Positions 27,474-35,602 of a stretch of DNA of 52,074 nt are shown in pieces. The stretch is from the NCBI GenBank assembly GCA_902527075.1, contig CABZNM010000005.1, positions 1 through 52,074 on the forward strand, read 5' to 3'. Position 1 is the stretch's first letter. Each line of letters starts with the position of its first letter. The position numbers were made by a program, and so were the translations under genes. Below the pieces are notes generated by a model that saw only the letters and a list, made by a program, of their open reading frames with translations, did no database searches and had not been told where the DNA came from. The DNA is from an uncultured Pelagibacteraceae bacterium. GTDB lineage: Bacteria > Pseudomonadota > Alphaproteobacteria > Pelagibacterales > AG-422-B15.

Positions 27474-28484
27474 CTAACAACTTTCGAATGAACTCGCCAT
27501 ATCATTTATAAGCTGGAAATATAATTCTTTTCCAGGCTCTAATTCGGCTCCTAGAGGATCTAATACTGCTGCTTTGATACCTGTATCTTGTGCAATTGTA
27601 TTGGCAATACTTGGATTAAACTGAGGCTCTGAAAATAAGCAATTAACTTTTTCATGTTCAATAACTTCTCGGATCTCAGCAAGCTGCTTGGCGCCAGGTA
27701 ACACTTCAGGATTGACTGTTAATGCTCCAATAACTTCGATACCAAATCTTTGTTCAAAATACTGATAGGCATCATGAAAAACAATGTACTTGGCATCACT
27801 ATTTATTTTTGTTCTAGTGTCATTGATTAACTTATCGAGCTCACTAACTGCATTTGAAGCATTTGTTTGATATGTAGCTTGATTCGCGGGATCGACTTCA
27901 GATAATTCTAAAGAAGCAATTTTCACAATACTCTTTGCGATTTCAGGATCTAACCAAAAGTGGATGTCGAATTCACCATGATGATGGCCATGATCATCGT
28001 GTCCTTCGTGTTCATCATGTCCGTCAGCATGTTCTTCGTGTTCGTCATGATCATCGTGTCCTTCGTGTTCATCATGTCCGTCAGCATGTTCTTCGTGTTC
28101 GTCATGATGATCGTCAAATACATTCTTTTCCCTAAATTTTAATAATTCAATCTGATCTGACTCCATTAATGTTATTTTCTTTGCATTTACAGCAATCGAG
28201 TCGAGGGGTGTCTCTAAAAAAGACTCTAAGTCCTCGCCGATCCAAAAAACCACTTCAGCTTCTTGCAGCATTGTTGCATGTGAGGGCTTTAGTTGAAACG
28301 TATGAGGAGAGGAACTTCCATCAACAAGCAAATTAGGGCTACCTACTCCATCCATCACATAGCTTATTAGTGAATGTAAAGGCTTTATAGAAGTTACAAC
28401 TTTCGGCTCTGCTTCAGCGTAAGAAATAAAAGAAAATAGAGATATAGATGATAATAAGATGCCTAATTTTTGTTGTAATTTCAT
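27474..28484 (-). CDS. znuA: Zinc ABC transporter substrate-binding protein ZnuA
   Basis: ZnuA is the periplasmic zinc-capture protein of the ZnuABC importer. The start is the ATG at 28482-28484 because it opens a signal peptide (MKLQQKLGILLSSISLFSFISYAEA); the longer reading frame adds 21 residues across the promoter and Zur box. The mature protein (336 residues in all) starts EPKVVTSIKPLHSLISYVM, has the central His/Asp/Glu-rich loop expected of zinc-specific ZnuA, and continues IHFWLDPEIAKSI and FHDAYQYFEQRFG with ligand His. It is divergent from znuC. Confidence 0.96.
   Translation of the reverse strand: MKLQQKLGILLSSISLFSFISYAEAEPKVVTSIKPLHSLISYVMDGVGSPNLLVDGSSSPHTFQLKPSHATMLQEAEVVFWIGEDLESFLETPLDSIAVNAKKITLMESDQIELLKFREKNVFDDHHDEHEEHADGHDEHEGHDDHDEHEEHADGHDEHEGHDDHGHHHGEFDIHFWLDPEIAKSIVKIASLELSEVDPANQATYQTNASNAVSELDKLINDTRTKINSDAKYIVFHDAYQYFEQRFGIEVIGALTVNPEVLPGAKQLAEIREVIEHEKVNCLFSEPQFNPSIANTIAQDTGIKAAVLDPLGAELEPGKELYFQLINDMASSFESC
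27991..28104 (-). repeat. Perfect 57-bp tandem duplication inside the ZnuA His-rich loop
   Basis: Bases 27991-28047 and 28048-28104 are identical. Each encodes the 19-residue unit HDEHEEHADGHDEHEGHDD. Exact identity, including third codon positions, indicates a recent duplication or slippage event. Each unit also contains shorter internal repeats. The loop binds zinc in ZnuA proteins, so repeat number may set metal-binding capacity. Confidence 0.95.
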
Positions 28485-28517
28485 AGTATTATTGCTTTCA
28501 TAAATAATTGAGTGTAG

Positions 28518-28532
28518 TGTTATAATATAACA
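28518..28532. promoter_or_regulatory. Probable Zur operator in the znuA/znuC divergent promoter
   Basis: TGTTATA-A-TATAACA is a perfect 7-1-7 palindrome, the geometry of Fur-superfamily operators and close to described alphaproteobacterial Zur boxes. It is centred between the divergent znuA and znuC genes, and a zur gene lies in the same operon. On the znuC side it contains a TATAAT -10. On the znuA side it covers the -10 element. Confidence 0.85.
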
Positions 28533-28547
28533 TAATTTGAATGACAA
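28519..28547 (-). promoter_or_regulatory. znuA promoter
   Basis: On the minus strand TTGTCA (28542-28547) and TATAAC (28519-28524) are 17 bases apart. The -10 is entirely inside the palindromic Zur box, so bound Zur would block RNA polymerase directly. The signal is good but not tested. Confidence 0.6.
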
Positions 28548-28554
28548 GTATTAA

Positions 28555-29307
28555 ATGGGTAATAACGAAAATATCTTAGTGAAAATGTCTAACGCCGGCA
28601 TTCTTAAGAATGATAAATGGCTTGTAAAAGATGTTAGTTTGGAAATTCACAAAGGAAAAATTGTAACAATTATAGGTCCTAATGGCTCAGGTAAGTCTAC
28701 TACAGCGAAAATTGCACTTGGTCTCTTCAAAAAAATAAATGGACATGTTGATAGATATACAAATAAAATTTCATATGTTCCTCAAAAAGTCTTGATTGAC
28801 TGGACCTTGCCTTTAAGAGTCATTGACTTTATGACACTTACACAAGATTTAAAGTCAGATGAGATAAAATACTCTTTAAACTTAACAGGCGTTGAACATT
28901 TAATGTCAAGAAATGTTCGAGAATTGTCTGGTGGCGAGTTTCAAAGAGTCTTACTTGCAAGAGCTATTGCAAAAAAACCAGAACTTTTAGTGCTAGATGA
29001 ACCTGTTCAAGGAGTTGATTTTGCTGGGGAAGAAGCATTATATGCACTTATCAAAAAAATTTCAGAGACTTTAAATTGTGGAATTCTTCTTATTTCACAT
29101 GATTTACATGTTGTTATGTCAGCTACTGATTATGTTGTTTGCTTAAATGGTCATGTATGCTGTTCAGGATCACCTGTAGATGTAGCTAAAGATAAAAATT
29201 ATAAAGAGCTATTTGGTGAGAGGTCATCACAATTATTATCTATTTACGAACACGATCATGACCATGTTCACACTGCTGACGGAAATATAGAAAAGAATGA
29301 AAATTAA
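28555..29307 (+). CDS. znuC: Zinc ABC transporter ATP-binding protein ZnuC
   Basis: ZnuC is the cytoplasmic ATPase of zinc import. The 250 residues contain Walker A GPNGSGKST, Q-loop VPQKV, signature LSGGEFQRVLLARA, Walker B LLVLDEPVQG and the switch His in LLISHDLH. The C-terminus carries EHDHDHVHTAD, a short His-rich tail that could sense or bind zinc, as in other ZnuC proteins. The stop overlaps the znuB start (29307), indicating coupling. It starts 23 bases after the Zur box. Confidence 0.96.
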   Translation: MGNNENILVKMSNAGILKNDKWLVKDVSLEIHKGKIVTIIGPNGSGKSTTAKIALGLFKKINGHVDRYTNKISYVPQKVLIDWTLPLRVIDFMTLTQDLKSDEIKYSLNLTGVEHLMSRNVRELSGGEFQRVLLARAIAKKPELLVLDEPVQGVDFAGEEALYALIKKISETLNCGILLISHDLHVVMSATDYVVCLNGHVCCSGSPVDVAKDKNYKELFGERSSQLLSIYEHDHDHVHTADGNIEKNEN

Positions 29308-30104
29308 TGTTTGATGATTTTTTATTTAGAGCTTTATTGGCAGGCATTGGTATTGCGTTAGTAACTGGACCACTTGGCTGTTTTGTAGTGTGGAGAAGGA
29401 TGTCATTCTTTGGAGATACTTTATCTCATTCAGCATTATTAGGCGTTTTATTGTCAGTGGCTTTTAATTTAAATATTTCTCTCACTATTTTTGCCGTATC
29501 ATCTTTAATTGCACTCATCTTATTAAGGTTGCAAAAAACGACTAATCTTCCAAATGACGCTCTGTTAGGTCTACTATCTCATTCTGCACTAGCTGTAGGA
29601 ATGGTCGTATTAGGATTTTTATCTTTTATTCGATTTGATATAATGGGGTTTTTATTTGGCGACATATTATCTGTAAATGTGTACGATTTACTAGCCATAT
29701 GGATTGGTGGAGCATTTATTTTGTTAGTCTTGTGGTATATTTGGAAACCCTTGTTTGCATCTACTGTAAATTACGAGCTTGCTGAAGCTGAAGGCATGAA
29801 CCCTGAAAGAGTTAATGCTATTTTCACGATCTTACTAGCTGCTTTAATTGCAATATCCATAAAAATGGTAGGATTATTGCTCATTACTGGGATGCTTATT
29901 ATACCTACAACAATGGCCCGCAATCTCTCAAATAACCCGAAAAAAATGGTAATTTTATCAATTATTGGAGGTCTATTATCAGTATTTATAGGGTTATATA
30001 CATCCTTTGAAATTAATACATCTTCAGGACCAACAATTGTTGTAGTTGCATTAATTTTATTTATCTTATCATTAGTTGGAATCAGAAAGAAAAATTATGG
30101 ATAA
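29307..30104 (+). CDS. znuB: Zinc ABC transporter permease ZnuB
   Basis: ZnuB is the membrane channel subunit. Its 265 residues have seven to eight hydrophobic segments and the ABC-3 family landmarks GPLGCFVVWRRMSFFGDTLSHSALLGV near the N-terminus and AEAEGMNPERVN in the cytoplasmic coupling region. Its last codons overlap the zur start by eight bases. Confidence 0.96.
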   Translation: MFDDFLFRALLAGIGIALVTGPLGCFVVWRRMSFFGDTLSHSALLGVLLSVAFNLNISLTIFAVSSLIALILLRLQKTTNLPNDALLGLLSHSALAVGMVVLGFLSFIRFDIMGFLFGDILSVNVYDLLAIWIGGAFILLVLWYIWKPLFASTVNYELAEAEGMNPERVNAIFTILLAALIAISIKMVGLLLITGMLIIPTTMARNLSNNPKKMVILSIIGGLLSVFIGLYTSFEINTSSGPTIVVVALILFILSLVGIRKKNYG

Positions 30105-30519
30105 GAAAAATAAGCCATTATCAAAAAATCAAAAAATTGTTTTAGATTTTATCCAAAAAAATAAAAAACCTGTAAAAGCTTATTCAATTTTATCAAACGT
30201 GAAAAAGAAAGGTATTAACGCTCCACCTCAAGTTTATCGTGCATTAGATAAATTAATTGAGATTGGAAAAATACATAGAGTTGAAAGTCAAAATTCTTTC
30301 GTAGCATGTAAAGTTTCAGACTGCGATACCCCACATAAAACAATTTTTTCAATCTGTAATTCTTGTGAAATTGTGTCAGAAATAAAAGATCCAAAACTTT
30401 TTAAGCAATTAAAAGATTTCAGTGATAATGATGGAATTAAGTTTGATGGTTATAATTTAGAATTTTTTGGAACTTGTAAAGCTTGTAAAAATAAACAGCC
30501 TGAGAGCACTCAACATTAA
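30097..30519 (+). CDS. zur: Zinc-responsive Fur-family repressor Zur
   Basis: Zur represses zinc-uptake genes when zinc is sufficient. I chose the ATG at 30097, which overlaps the znuB stop, over an upstream TTG at 30076. The 140 residues have a winged-helix N-domain (QKIVLDFIQKNKKPVKAYSIL, VYRALDKLIEIGKIHRVES) and the structural-zinc pairs CNSC and CKAC in the C-domain, with a regulatory-site segment DTPHKTIFSIC. It sits in the operon it probably controls. Two matching palindromes in the window are its likely targets. Confidence 0.93.
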   Translation: MDKKNKPLSKNQKIVLDFIQKNKKPVKAYSILSNVKKKGINAPPQVYRALDKLIEIGKIHRVESQNSFVACKVSDCDTPHKTIFSICNSCEIVSEIKDPKLFKQLKDFSDNDGIKFDGYNLEFFGTCKACKNKQPESTQH

Positions 30520-30525
30520 TCATAA

Positions 30526-30540
30526 TGTTATAAAGTAACA
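30526..30540. promoter_or_regulatory. Second probable Zur operator, upstream of the DUF2796 operon
   Basis: TGTTATA-A-AGTAACA shares the 7-1-7 layout and 13 of 15 bases with the znuA/znuC palindrome; flanking AA and TT extend the symmetry (AATGTTA...TAACATT). It lies 62 bases before the His-rich DUF2796 gene, directly after zur. A TATAAA at 30529-30534 inside it could be a -10. This is strong evidence that the second unit is also zinc-regulated. Confidence 0.75.
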
Positions 30541-30602
30541 TTTTTTCTAGACACCTAAAAATTTTTTTAATAGAATTTTCAAAACACTTAAAGGGAGTTC
30601 AA

Positions 30603-31220
30603 ATGAGAAAAAGTATTTATTATTCACTGATCTTATCTGCAATGATATCTGTTGCTGCAGCAGAAGAAACTAGGCAAGTTGACAAACATGAACATGGCGT
30701 TGGTGAGCTAAATATTGCTATCGAAGGTAATTCAATCAATTTAGAATTTATGATACCTGGAGCGGACATTGTTGGATTTGAATATAAAGCAAAAAGTGAT
30801 GAAGATATTTCATTAGTCAATACAGCTCTCACAAAATTTGATGATTTTAATAATATTTTTACAATACCAAATACAGCGAATTGTAATTTGGTTGAAGCTG
30901 AAATAGCGATTAATCAAGGTGATGATCACAGCGATGAGCATGATCATGAAGAGCATGAGGAACATGAAGAACACGATGAGCATGACGAACACGATGAGCA
31001 TGAACATGAGGAACATGGAGAGGAAACTCATAATGAGTTTGTTGCTCACTACTCATTTACATGCGGAAATGTAAAAGAAATTGACAGAATTAACTTTACA
31101 TATTTTACTACTTTTCCAAACTCTGGAGAGCTAGAAATTCAGTTTGTATCTGAAATGGGCTCTACGAGTTTTGAAGTGGAAGGTGATGAGCCTTTCATAA
31201 ACTTAAAGGGTAAGATCTAG
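30603..31220 (+). CDS. zrgA: DUF2796 periplasmic His-rich zinc-binding protein (ZrgA-like)
   Basis: This is a periplasmic protein with a signal peptide (residues 1-20, ending AAAEE). The DUF2796 start REVDKHEHGVGELNIAIEG-like region (here QVDKHEHGVGELNIAIEGN) is followed by a central His/Asp/Glu stretch (about 104-140) and a C-domain with FTCGNVKEIDRI. In Vibrio, ZrgA of this family is the zinc-capture component of the ZrgABCDE uptake system. GGGAG precedes the ATG. The Zur-like box upstream and the ABC ATPase, FtsX permease and DUF3299 genes downstream match that system. Confidence 0.88.
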   Translation: MRKSIYYSLILSAMISVAAAEETRQVDKHEHGVGELNIAIEGNSINLEFMIPGADIVGFEYKAKSDEDISLVNTALTKFDDFNNIFTIPNTANCNLVEAEIAINQGDDHSDEHDHEEHEEHEEHDEHDEHDEHEHEEHGEETHNEFVAHYSFTCGNVKEIDRINFTYFTTFPNSGELEIQFVSEMGSTSFEVEGDEPFINLKGKI

Positions 31221-31907
31221 TTGGATGATAGTATTGTCAAAATTGAATCACTAAGGTTTCAATGGTCGAAAAATAATAATTTTAAAATATTTGTCCCTAA
31301 ACTTGAAGTAGGTAGAGGGAAAAAGGTTTTATTTCTTGGAGAAAGTGGCTCTGGTAAAACTACTCTTTTATCTCTGATTTGCGGCTTTCTAGAACCATTA
31401 TCAGGATCAATCTCAATTAATGACAAAATAATAAGTGATCTAACGTCCACAAATAAGGATGCGTATAGATCCGATAACATTGGAATTATATTTCAACAAT
31501 TTAATTTGCTTCCTTATGCCAATGTGATTGATAACATTATCTTGCCTCTTTACTTTTCAAAACAAAGATCAAAAAAAGTTGAAAACAAAATCAATGCAGC
31601 AATGGATCTTTGTGATCAGTTAAGGTTGCCTGAGTCTATCTTAAACCAAAAAGCATCGAATTTAAGTGTGGGACAACAACAAAGAGTAGCAGTAGCTAGA
31701 GCACTAATTGGCAGCCCCTCCATAATTGTTGCAGATGAACCTACTTCTTCGTTGGACACTGAAGCTCAAGAGTTATTTTTAGATTTAATGTTTGATCAAA
31801 TATCTAAAAATTCATCAACATTGCTAATGGTATCTCACGACAAGTCTCTGACAAACTATTTTGATCAGGTAATTGATATAAATGAAATTTTAGTTCGAGA
31901 AAATTAA
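31221..31907 (+). CDS. ABC transporter ATP-binding protein (LolD/MacB type) of the ZrgA-linked system
   Basis: This 228-residue ATPase has Walker A GESGSGKTT, signature LSVGQQQRVAVARAL, Walker B IIVADEPTSSLD and the switch SHDKSL. The sequence is of the LolD/MacB/FtsE class, which partners FtsX-like permeases, and one follows directly. The start is a TTG immediately after the zrgA stop; no in-frame ATG is available before the conserved core. It probably powers a mechanical or release step in zinc acquisition rather than classic import. Confidence 0.9.
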   Translation: MDDSIVKIESLRFQWSKNNNFKIFVPKLEVGRGKKVLFLGESGSGKTTLLSLICGFLEPLSGSISINDKIISDLTSTNKDAYRSDNIGIIFQQFNLLPYANVIDNIILPLYFSKQRSKKVENKINAAMDLCDQLRLPESILNQKASNLSVGQQQRVAVARALIGSPSIIVADEPTSSLDTEAQELFLDLMFDQISKNSSTLLMVSHDKSLTNYFDQVIDINEILVREN

Positions 31908-31909
31908 TC

Positions 31910-33160
31910 ATGTTGTTAAAGCTAACACTAAATTCCTTGTATGCACGTTTCTTAACAGTATGTATGACAGTATTTGCTATTTCACTCTCGTTAATGCTTT
32001 ATATGAGTGTAGAAAAACTTCGTACTTCTGCCTATACAAGTTTCACTGATACAATATCTCAAACTGATTTAATTATTGGTTCAAGGGCTAGTTCTGTTCA
32101 ATTGTTACTGTATTCAGTATTTAGAATCGGCAACGCAACAAATAATATAACATGGGAAAGCTATTTAGATATTATTGATAGAGATGAAGTTGATTGGGGG
32201 GTACCTATTTCTCTGGGAGATAGTCATAAGGGATTTAGAGTGATGGGAACGAACAAAGAATTCTTTAATCGTTACAAATTTAGAGGTGGTCAACCAATAG
32301 AAGTTGAAAAAGGATTTTTATTTGAGGATCTCTATGATGTTGTTCTAGGTTCAGGAGTCGCGGAGAAATTAGGATACGATATAAGTACTCCACTTATAGT
32401 ATCACATGGTCTAGAGTCTTTTACCAAACATGACGATCAACCGTTTAAAGTGTCAGGTATACTAAAAAAAACAGGAACACCCGTAGATAATACTATCATA
32501 GTAAGTTTAGCAGCAATTGAAGCTATTCACGTTGATTGGTCAACAGGAGCAAAAATACCAGGCCAACAAACTCCAATTGAAGAAATAAGACAGATGGATC
32601 TTACTCCAAAAAATATTACTGCAGCATTAGTTGGAGTAAAATCAAAATTAACTATTTTTTATCTTCAGCGTTGGGTAAATGACTATCCAGAAGAAGCCCT
32701 GACTGCCATTCTTCCAGGTGCCGCGCTACAAGAATTATGGAGAGTTGTTGGTGTTGTTGAAAATTTATTACTTGGGATATCTGTAGTTGTGATATTCACA
32801 ACATTGATTGGGATGACTGCAATCATATTTTCCAGTCTTAATGAGCGAAGACGTGAGATGGCTATTTGGAGAGCTATGGGTGCATCACCAAGAACAATCA
32901 TAGGTTTATTGATGTTGGAAGCGTTCTTTATCTCTTTATTAAGTATTATAATAAGTACTATTTTACTTTTTTTCTCATTAGCTATTCTACAGCCCTGGAT
33001 TGACAACAATTACGGTATTTTAGTTAGCGTTGAAATGTTGTCTATAAAGGATATGTATGTCTTTATAGTGTTTATCATTGCAGCAGTGGTTGTGAGTTTA
33101 TTGCCTGCAGCTAGAGCCTATTGGTTCTCAATTAATGATGGAATGACAATAAAAATTTAA
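31910..33160 (+). CDS. FtsX/MacB-type ABC permease of the ZrgA-linked system
   Basis: This 416-residue inner-membrane protein has one N-terminal membrane segment (about 15-35), a large periplasmic domain (about 40-285) and three C-terminal segments (about 285-310, 335-365, 380-405), the MacB/LolC topology. The FtsX motif region IIFSSLNERRREMAIWRAMGASPRTIIGLLMLEA marks the coupling loop. It is two bases after the ATPase gene and overlaps the DUF3299 start by one base. The periplasmic domain presumably works with the His-rich ZrgA-like protein. Confidence 0.9.
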   Translation: MLLKLTLNSLYARFLTVCMTVFAISLSLMLYMSVEKLRTSAYTSFTDTISQTDLIIGSRASSVQLLLYSVFRIGNATNNITWESYLDIIDRDEVDWGVPISLGDSHKGFRVMGTNKEFFNRYKFRGGQPIEVEKGFLFEDLYDVVLGSGVAEKLGYDISTPLIVSHGLESFTKHDDQPFKVSGILKKTGTPVDNTIIVSLAAIEAIHVDWSTGAKIPGQQTPIEEIRQMDLTPKNITAALVGVKSKLTIFYLQRWVNDYPEEALTAILPGAALQELWRVVGVVENLLLGISVVVIFTTLIGMTAIIFSSLNERRREMAIWRAMGASPRTIIGLLMLEAFFISLLSIIISTILLFFSLAILQPWIDNNYGILVSVEMLSIKDMYVFIVFIIAAVVVSLLPAARAYWFSINDGMTIKI

Positions 33161-33630
33161 TGAAAATATTTAAACTTAAAATTCTTATTACTCTTTTTTC
33201 ATTTCTTTTAATCACTATGTCTTTCGGTTCCCCTAAAGTCATTGACTGGGATGACTTGATACCTTGGACGACTGTTTTTTCACCTGGAGATGTAAAATTT
33301 AATAAAAATTTAGAAGACAAAGAAGTTAAATTGCCTGGTTATGTCATTCCTCTAGAATATTATGGAAGAGAAATAAATACGTTTCTTCTTGTTCCCTATA
33401 TTGGAGCTTGCATTCATGTTCCCCCACCACCTCCTAACCAGATAGTGTACGTTGACTCCACAAAACCATGGGATGCTATTGAATGGTGGGAACCAGTGTA
33501 TGTAACTGGAACATTAAAAATAGAAAATCAAGATTTTGATGAGCTTGCTGTTGTAGGTTATGCTCTGTATGCAAATGACATAGAATTTTACAGAGGAGAA
33601 ACAGGAATACATGGTTTTTTTGATTGGTAA
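33160..33630 (+). CDS. DUF3299 periplasmic protein
   Basis: This 156-residue protein has a signal peptide (about 1-22). It carries the DUF3299 hallmark: LPGYVIPLEYYGREINTFLL, then VPYIGACIHVPPPPPNQIV with Cys and His that could bind metal. Proteins of this family are coded next to DUF2796, ABC ATPase and FtsX genes in other proteobacteria, where they form part of the Zrg-type zinc system. The ATG overlaps the permease stop. Confidence 0.88.
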   Translation: MKIFKLKILITLFSFLLITMSFGSPKVIDWDDLIPWTTVFSPGDVKFNKNLEDKEVKLPGYVIPLEYYGREINTFLLVPYIGACIHVPPPPPNQIVYVDSTKPWDAIEWWEPVYVTGTLKIENQDFDELAVVGYALYANDIEFYRGETGIHGFFDW

Positions 33631-33651
33631 GTGTAAGAAAAAGATTAACAA

Positions 33652-33774
33652 ATGATAGAACTAAGAAAAATTGTAAAATTAATTGTAATTGTTATAGGAT
33701 TAGTATTCATAGGTAGTGGGTTTATTGCTTTGTTGTTAGATAACGAACAATATCTGTTGTTTCCATTTCAATAA
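33652..33774 (+). CDS. 40-residue single-pass membrane protein at the end of the zinc operon
   Basis: A short ORF starts at the ATG 33652, 21 bases after the DUF3299 gene. It encodes MIELRKIVKLIVIVIGLVFI... and ends YLLFPFQ. A basic N-terminus and one membrane helix (about 8-29) are clear, followed by a short polar end. The position suggests an accessory membrane subunit, but I recognise no family. The ribosome site is weak. It could be a chance ORF, though the clean helix with a positive N-terminus favours a real gene. Confidence 0.5.
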   Translation: MIELRKIVKLIVIVIGLVFIGSGFIALLLDNEQYLLFPFQ

Positions 33775-33816
33775 GTTCTCCTCTAAACTCATTTTAAATG
33801 CCAAAAATAAAATTAA

Positions 33817-34746
33817 ATGAATAAAATTATATCGATAAATAAATTATCAAAAAAATACAAAAATGATTTTGATGCTCTAAAGAACATTAATCTAAATATT
33901 CATGAAAACGAAATACTTGCACTTCTTGGGCCTAATGGAGCTGGCAAAACAACTCTTATTAGTATTATATGTGGAATAGTAAATCCTAGCGATGGTCAGG
34001 TGCTAGTAAATGGTTACGATATTGTCAAAGATTTTAGAAAAACAAGATCAATGATTGGTTTAGTCCCTCAAGAACTAACACTTGAAACATTTGAAACTGT
34101 TTTTAATAATGTTTCCTACACTAGAGGACTTTATGGTAAAGCTCCAAATCCAGAATATATAGAAAAAACACTCAAAGAACTTAGTCTTTGGGACAAAAGG
34201 AAGGCAAAAATTAACGAACTCTCAGGAGGTATGAAAAGAAGGGTGTTAATAGCAAAAGCTCTATCACACGAACCTTCAATTTTGTTTTTGGATGAGCCAA
34301 GCGCTGGAGTAGATGTTGAATTAAGACAAGAAATGTGGAATGTAATTGAAGCCCTCAGACATACAGGAGTAACTATAATCCTGACAACTCACTACATTGA
34401 AGAAGCAGAGGCTATTGCCGACCGTGTAGCAGTAATCAATCATGGGGAATTAATTGTTGCAGATACAAAATCCAATCTTATTGACCGTTTAGGTAAAAAA
34501 ACCTTAACAATAGATCTTCATGATACAATTGAAAATCTTCCAGAAAGTTTATGTAAATTTGATCTAACAATTGTAAATAATGGTAATTCGATAGATTATT
34601 CGTATGATAGGGAGAGTCAACAAACTGGTATTACTACTCTTCTACAAGAAATGAGAGTGTCTGGTTTGCGATTAAAAGACCTAAAAACTGAACAAAGTTC
34701 GCTTGAGAGTATTTTCGTGGAGTTAGTTAATAAGGATAACTCATGA
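33817..34746 (+). CDS. ABC-2 transporter ATP-binding protein (YadG-like)
   Basis: This 309-residue exporter ATPase has Walker A GPNGAGKTT, Q-loop VPQEL, signature LSGGMKRRVLIAKAL, Walker B ILFLDEPSAGVDVE and switch TTHYIEEAE. The C-terminal extension of about 90 residues is typical of ABC-2 ATPases. Its stop overlaps the permease start by four bases. It begins 42 bases after the 40-codon zinc-operon ORF, so read-through from that unit is possible, but no functional link is visible. The exported substrate is unknown. Confidence 0.9.
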   Translation: MNKIISINKLSKKYKNDFDALKNINLNIHENEILALLGPNGAGKTTLISIICGIVNPSDGQVLVNGYDIVKDFRKTRSMIGLVPQELTLETFETVFNNVSYTRGLYGKAPNPEYIEKTLKELSLWDKRKAKINELSGGMKRRVLIAKALSHEPSILFLDEPSAGVDVELRQEMWNVIEALRHTGVTIILTTHYIEEAEAIADRVAVINHGELIVADTKSNLIDRLGKKTLTIDLHDTIENLPESLCKFDLTIVNNGNSIDYSYDRESQQTGITTLLQEMRVSGLRLKDLKTEQSSLESIFVELVNKDNS

Positions 34747-35504
34747 ACTATTACGCAGTTAGAGCAATTTATTTGCATGAAATGGATAGAATGCGAAGAA
34801 CACTTTTCCAAAGCATTTTATCTCCAGTAATATCTACATCTTTGTATTTCATTGTTTTTGGATCAGTGATCGGACAAATGATACCTCAAGTTGATGGGGT
34901 TAGTTATGGATCATTTATTGTACCTGGTTTGTTAATGTTAACTTTGCTCACCCAAAGTATTTCGAATTCTGCATTTGGCATTTTCTTTCCGAGATATTCA
35001 GGTTCAATTTATGAGGTTTTTGCAGCACCAATATCATCTTTTGAAATAATATTAGGATTTGTTGGTGCTAGCGCAACGAAATCTCTCATTGTAGGCGCAA
35101 TAATATTAATAACTGCAAGCTTTTTTGTTGAGCTTAGTATTCAATACCCTTTATTAATGTTTTTTTTACTAGTTCTTACCTGTCTGACATTTAGTTTATT
35201 TGGTTTTCTTATAGGCCTCTTAAGCAATAACTTTGAGCAACTTCAAGTCGTTCCATTAATAATAATTACTCCTTTGGTTTTTTTAGGTGGCAGTCTATAC
35301 ACCATTGAAATGCTCCCTGAGTTTTGGCAAAAAATAAGTTATTTTAATCCAGTAGTTTATTTAATAAATGGAATGAGATGGTCGTTTTATGGGGTCTCAG
35401 ATATAAATATTTGGTTAAGCGTATTTTCGCTGATAGGATTTTTAGCTATTTGTATTTTTGGAGTGGCATTAGTTATTACAAAAGGCTACAACATCAAAAG
35501 CTGA
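34743..35504 (+). CDS. ABC-2 type permease (YadH-like)
   Basis: This 253-residue membrane protein has six hydrophobic segments. The N-terminal YYAVRAIYLHEMDRMRRTLFQSILSPVISTSLYFIVFGSVIG and the late PLVFLGGSLYTIEMLPEFWQKISYFNPVVYLINGMRW are standard ABC-2 permease features. It forms a two-gene exporter with the preceding ATPase. About 98 bases without a gene follow before the FAD oxidoreductase. Confidence 0.9.
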   Translation: MNYYAVRAIYLHEMDRMRRTLFQSILSPVISTSLYFIVFGSVIGQMIPQVDGVSYGSFIVPGLLMLTLLTQSISNSAFGIFFPRYSGSIYEVFAAPISSFEIILGFVGASATKSLIVGAIILITASFFVELSIQYPLLMFFLLVLTCLTFSLFGFLIGLLSNNFEQLQVVPLIIITPLVFLGGSLYTIEMLPEFWQKISYFNPVVYLINGMRWSFYGVSDINIWLSVFSLIGFLAICIFGVALVITKGYNIKS

Positions 35505-35602
35505 TACAAAGATTAATTTTCAAAAAAGTAGTTCACTATTTTGTGCTGAATAATCAAATAAAATCTATTTGAATATGAATTTAAAAGATTTAATTTATTT
35601 CA

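Noticed and set aside
27991..28104. Possible CRISPR-like repeat
   Set aside because: The two copies are directly adjacent without spacers and lie in frame inside znuA.
27935..28142. Plus-strand reading frames rich in His/Arg/Val across the ZnuA loop
   Set aside because: They are the complement of the His-Asp-Glu repeat in znuA and are products of the tandem duplication, not genes.
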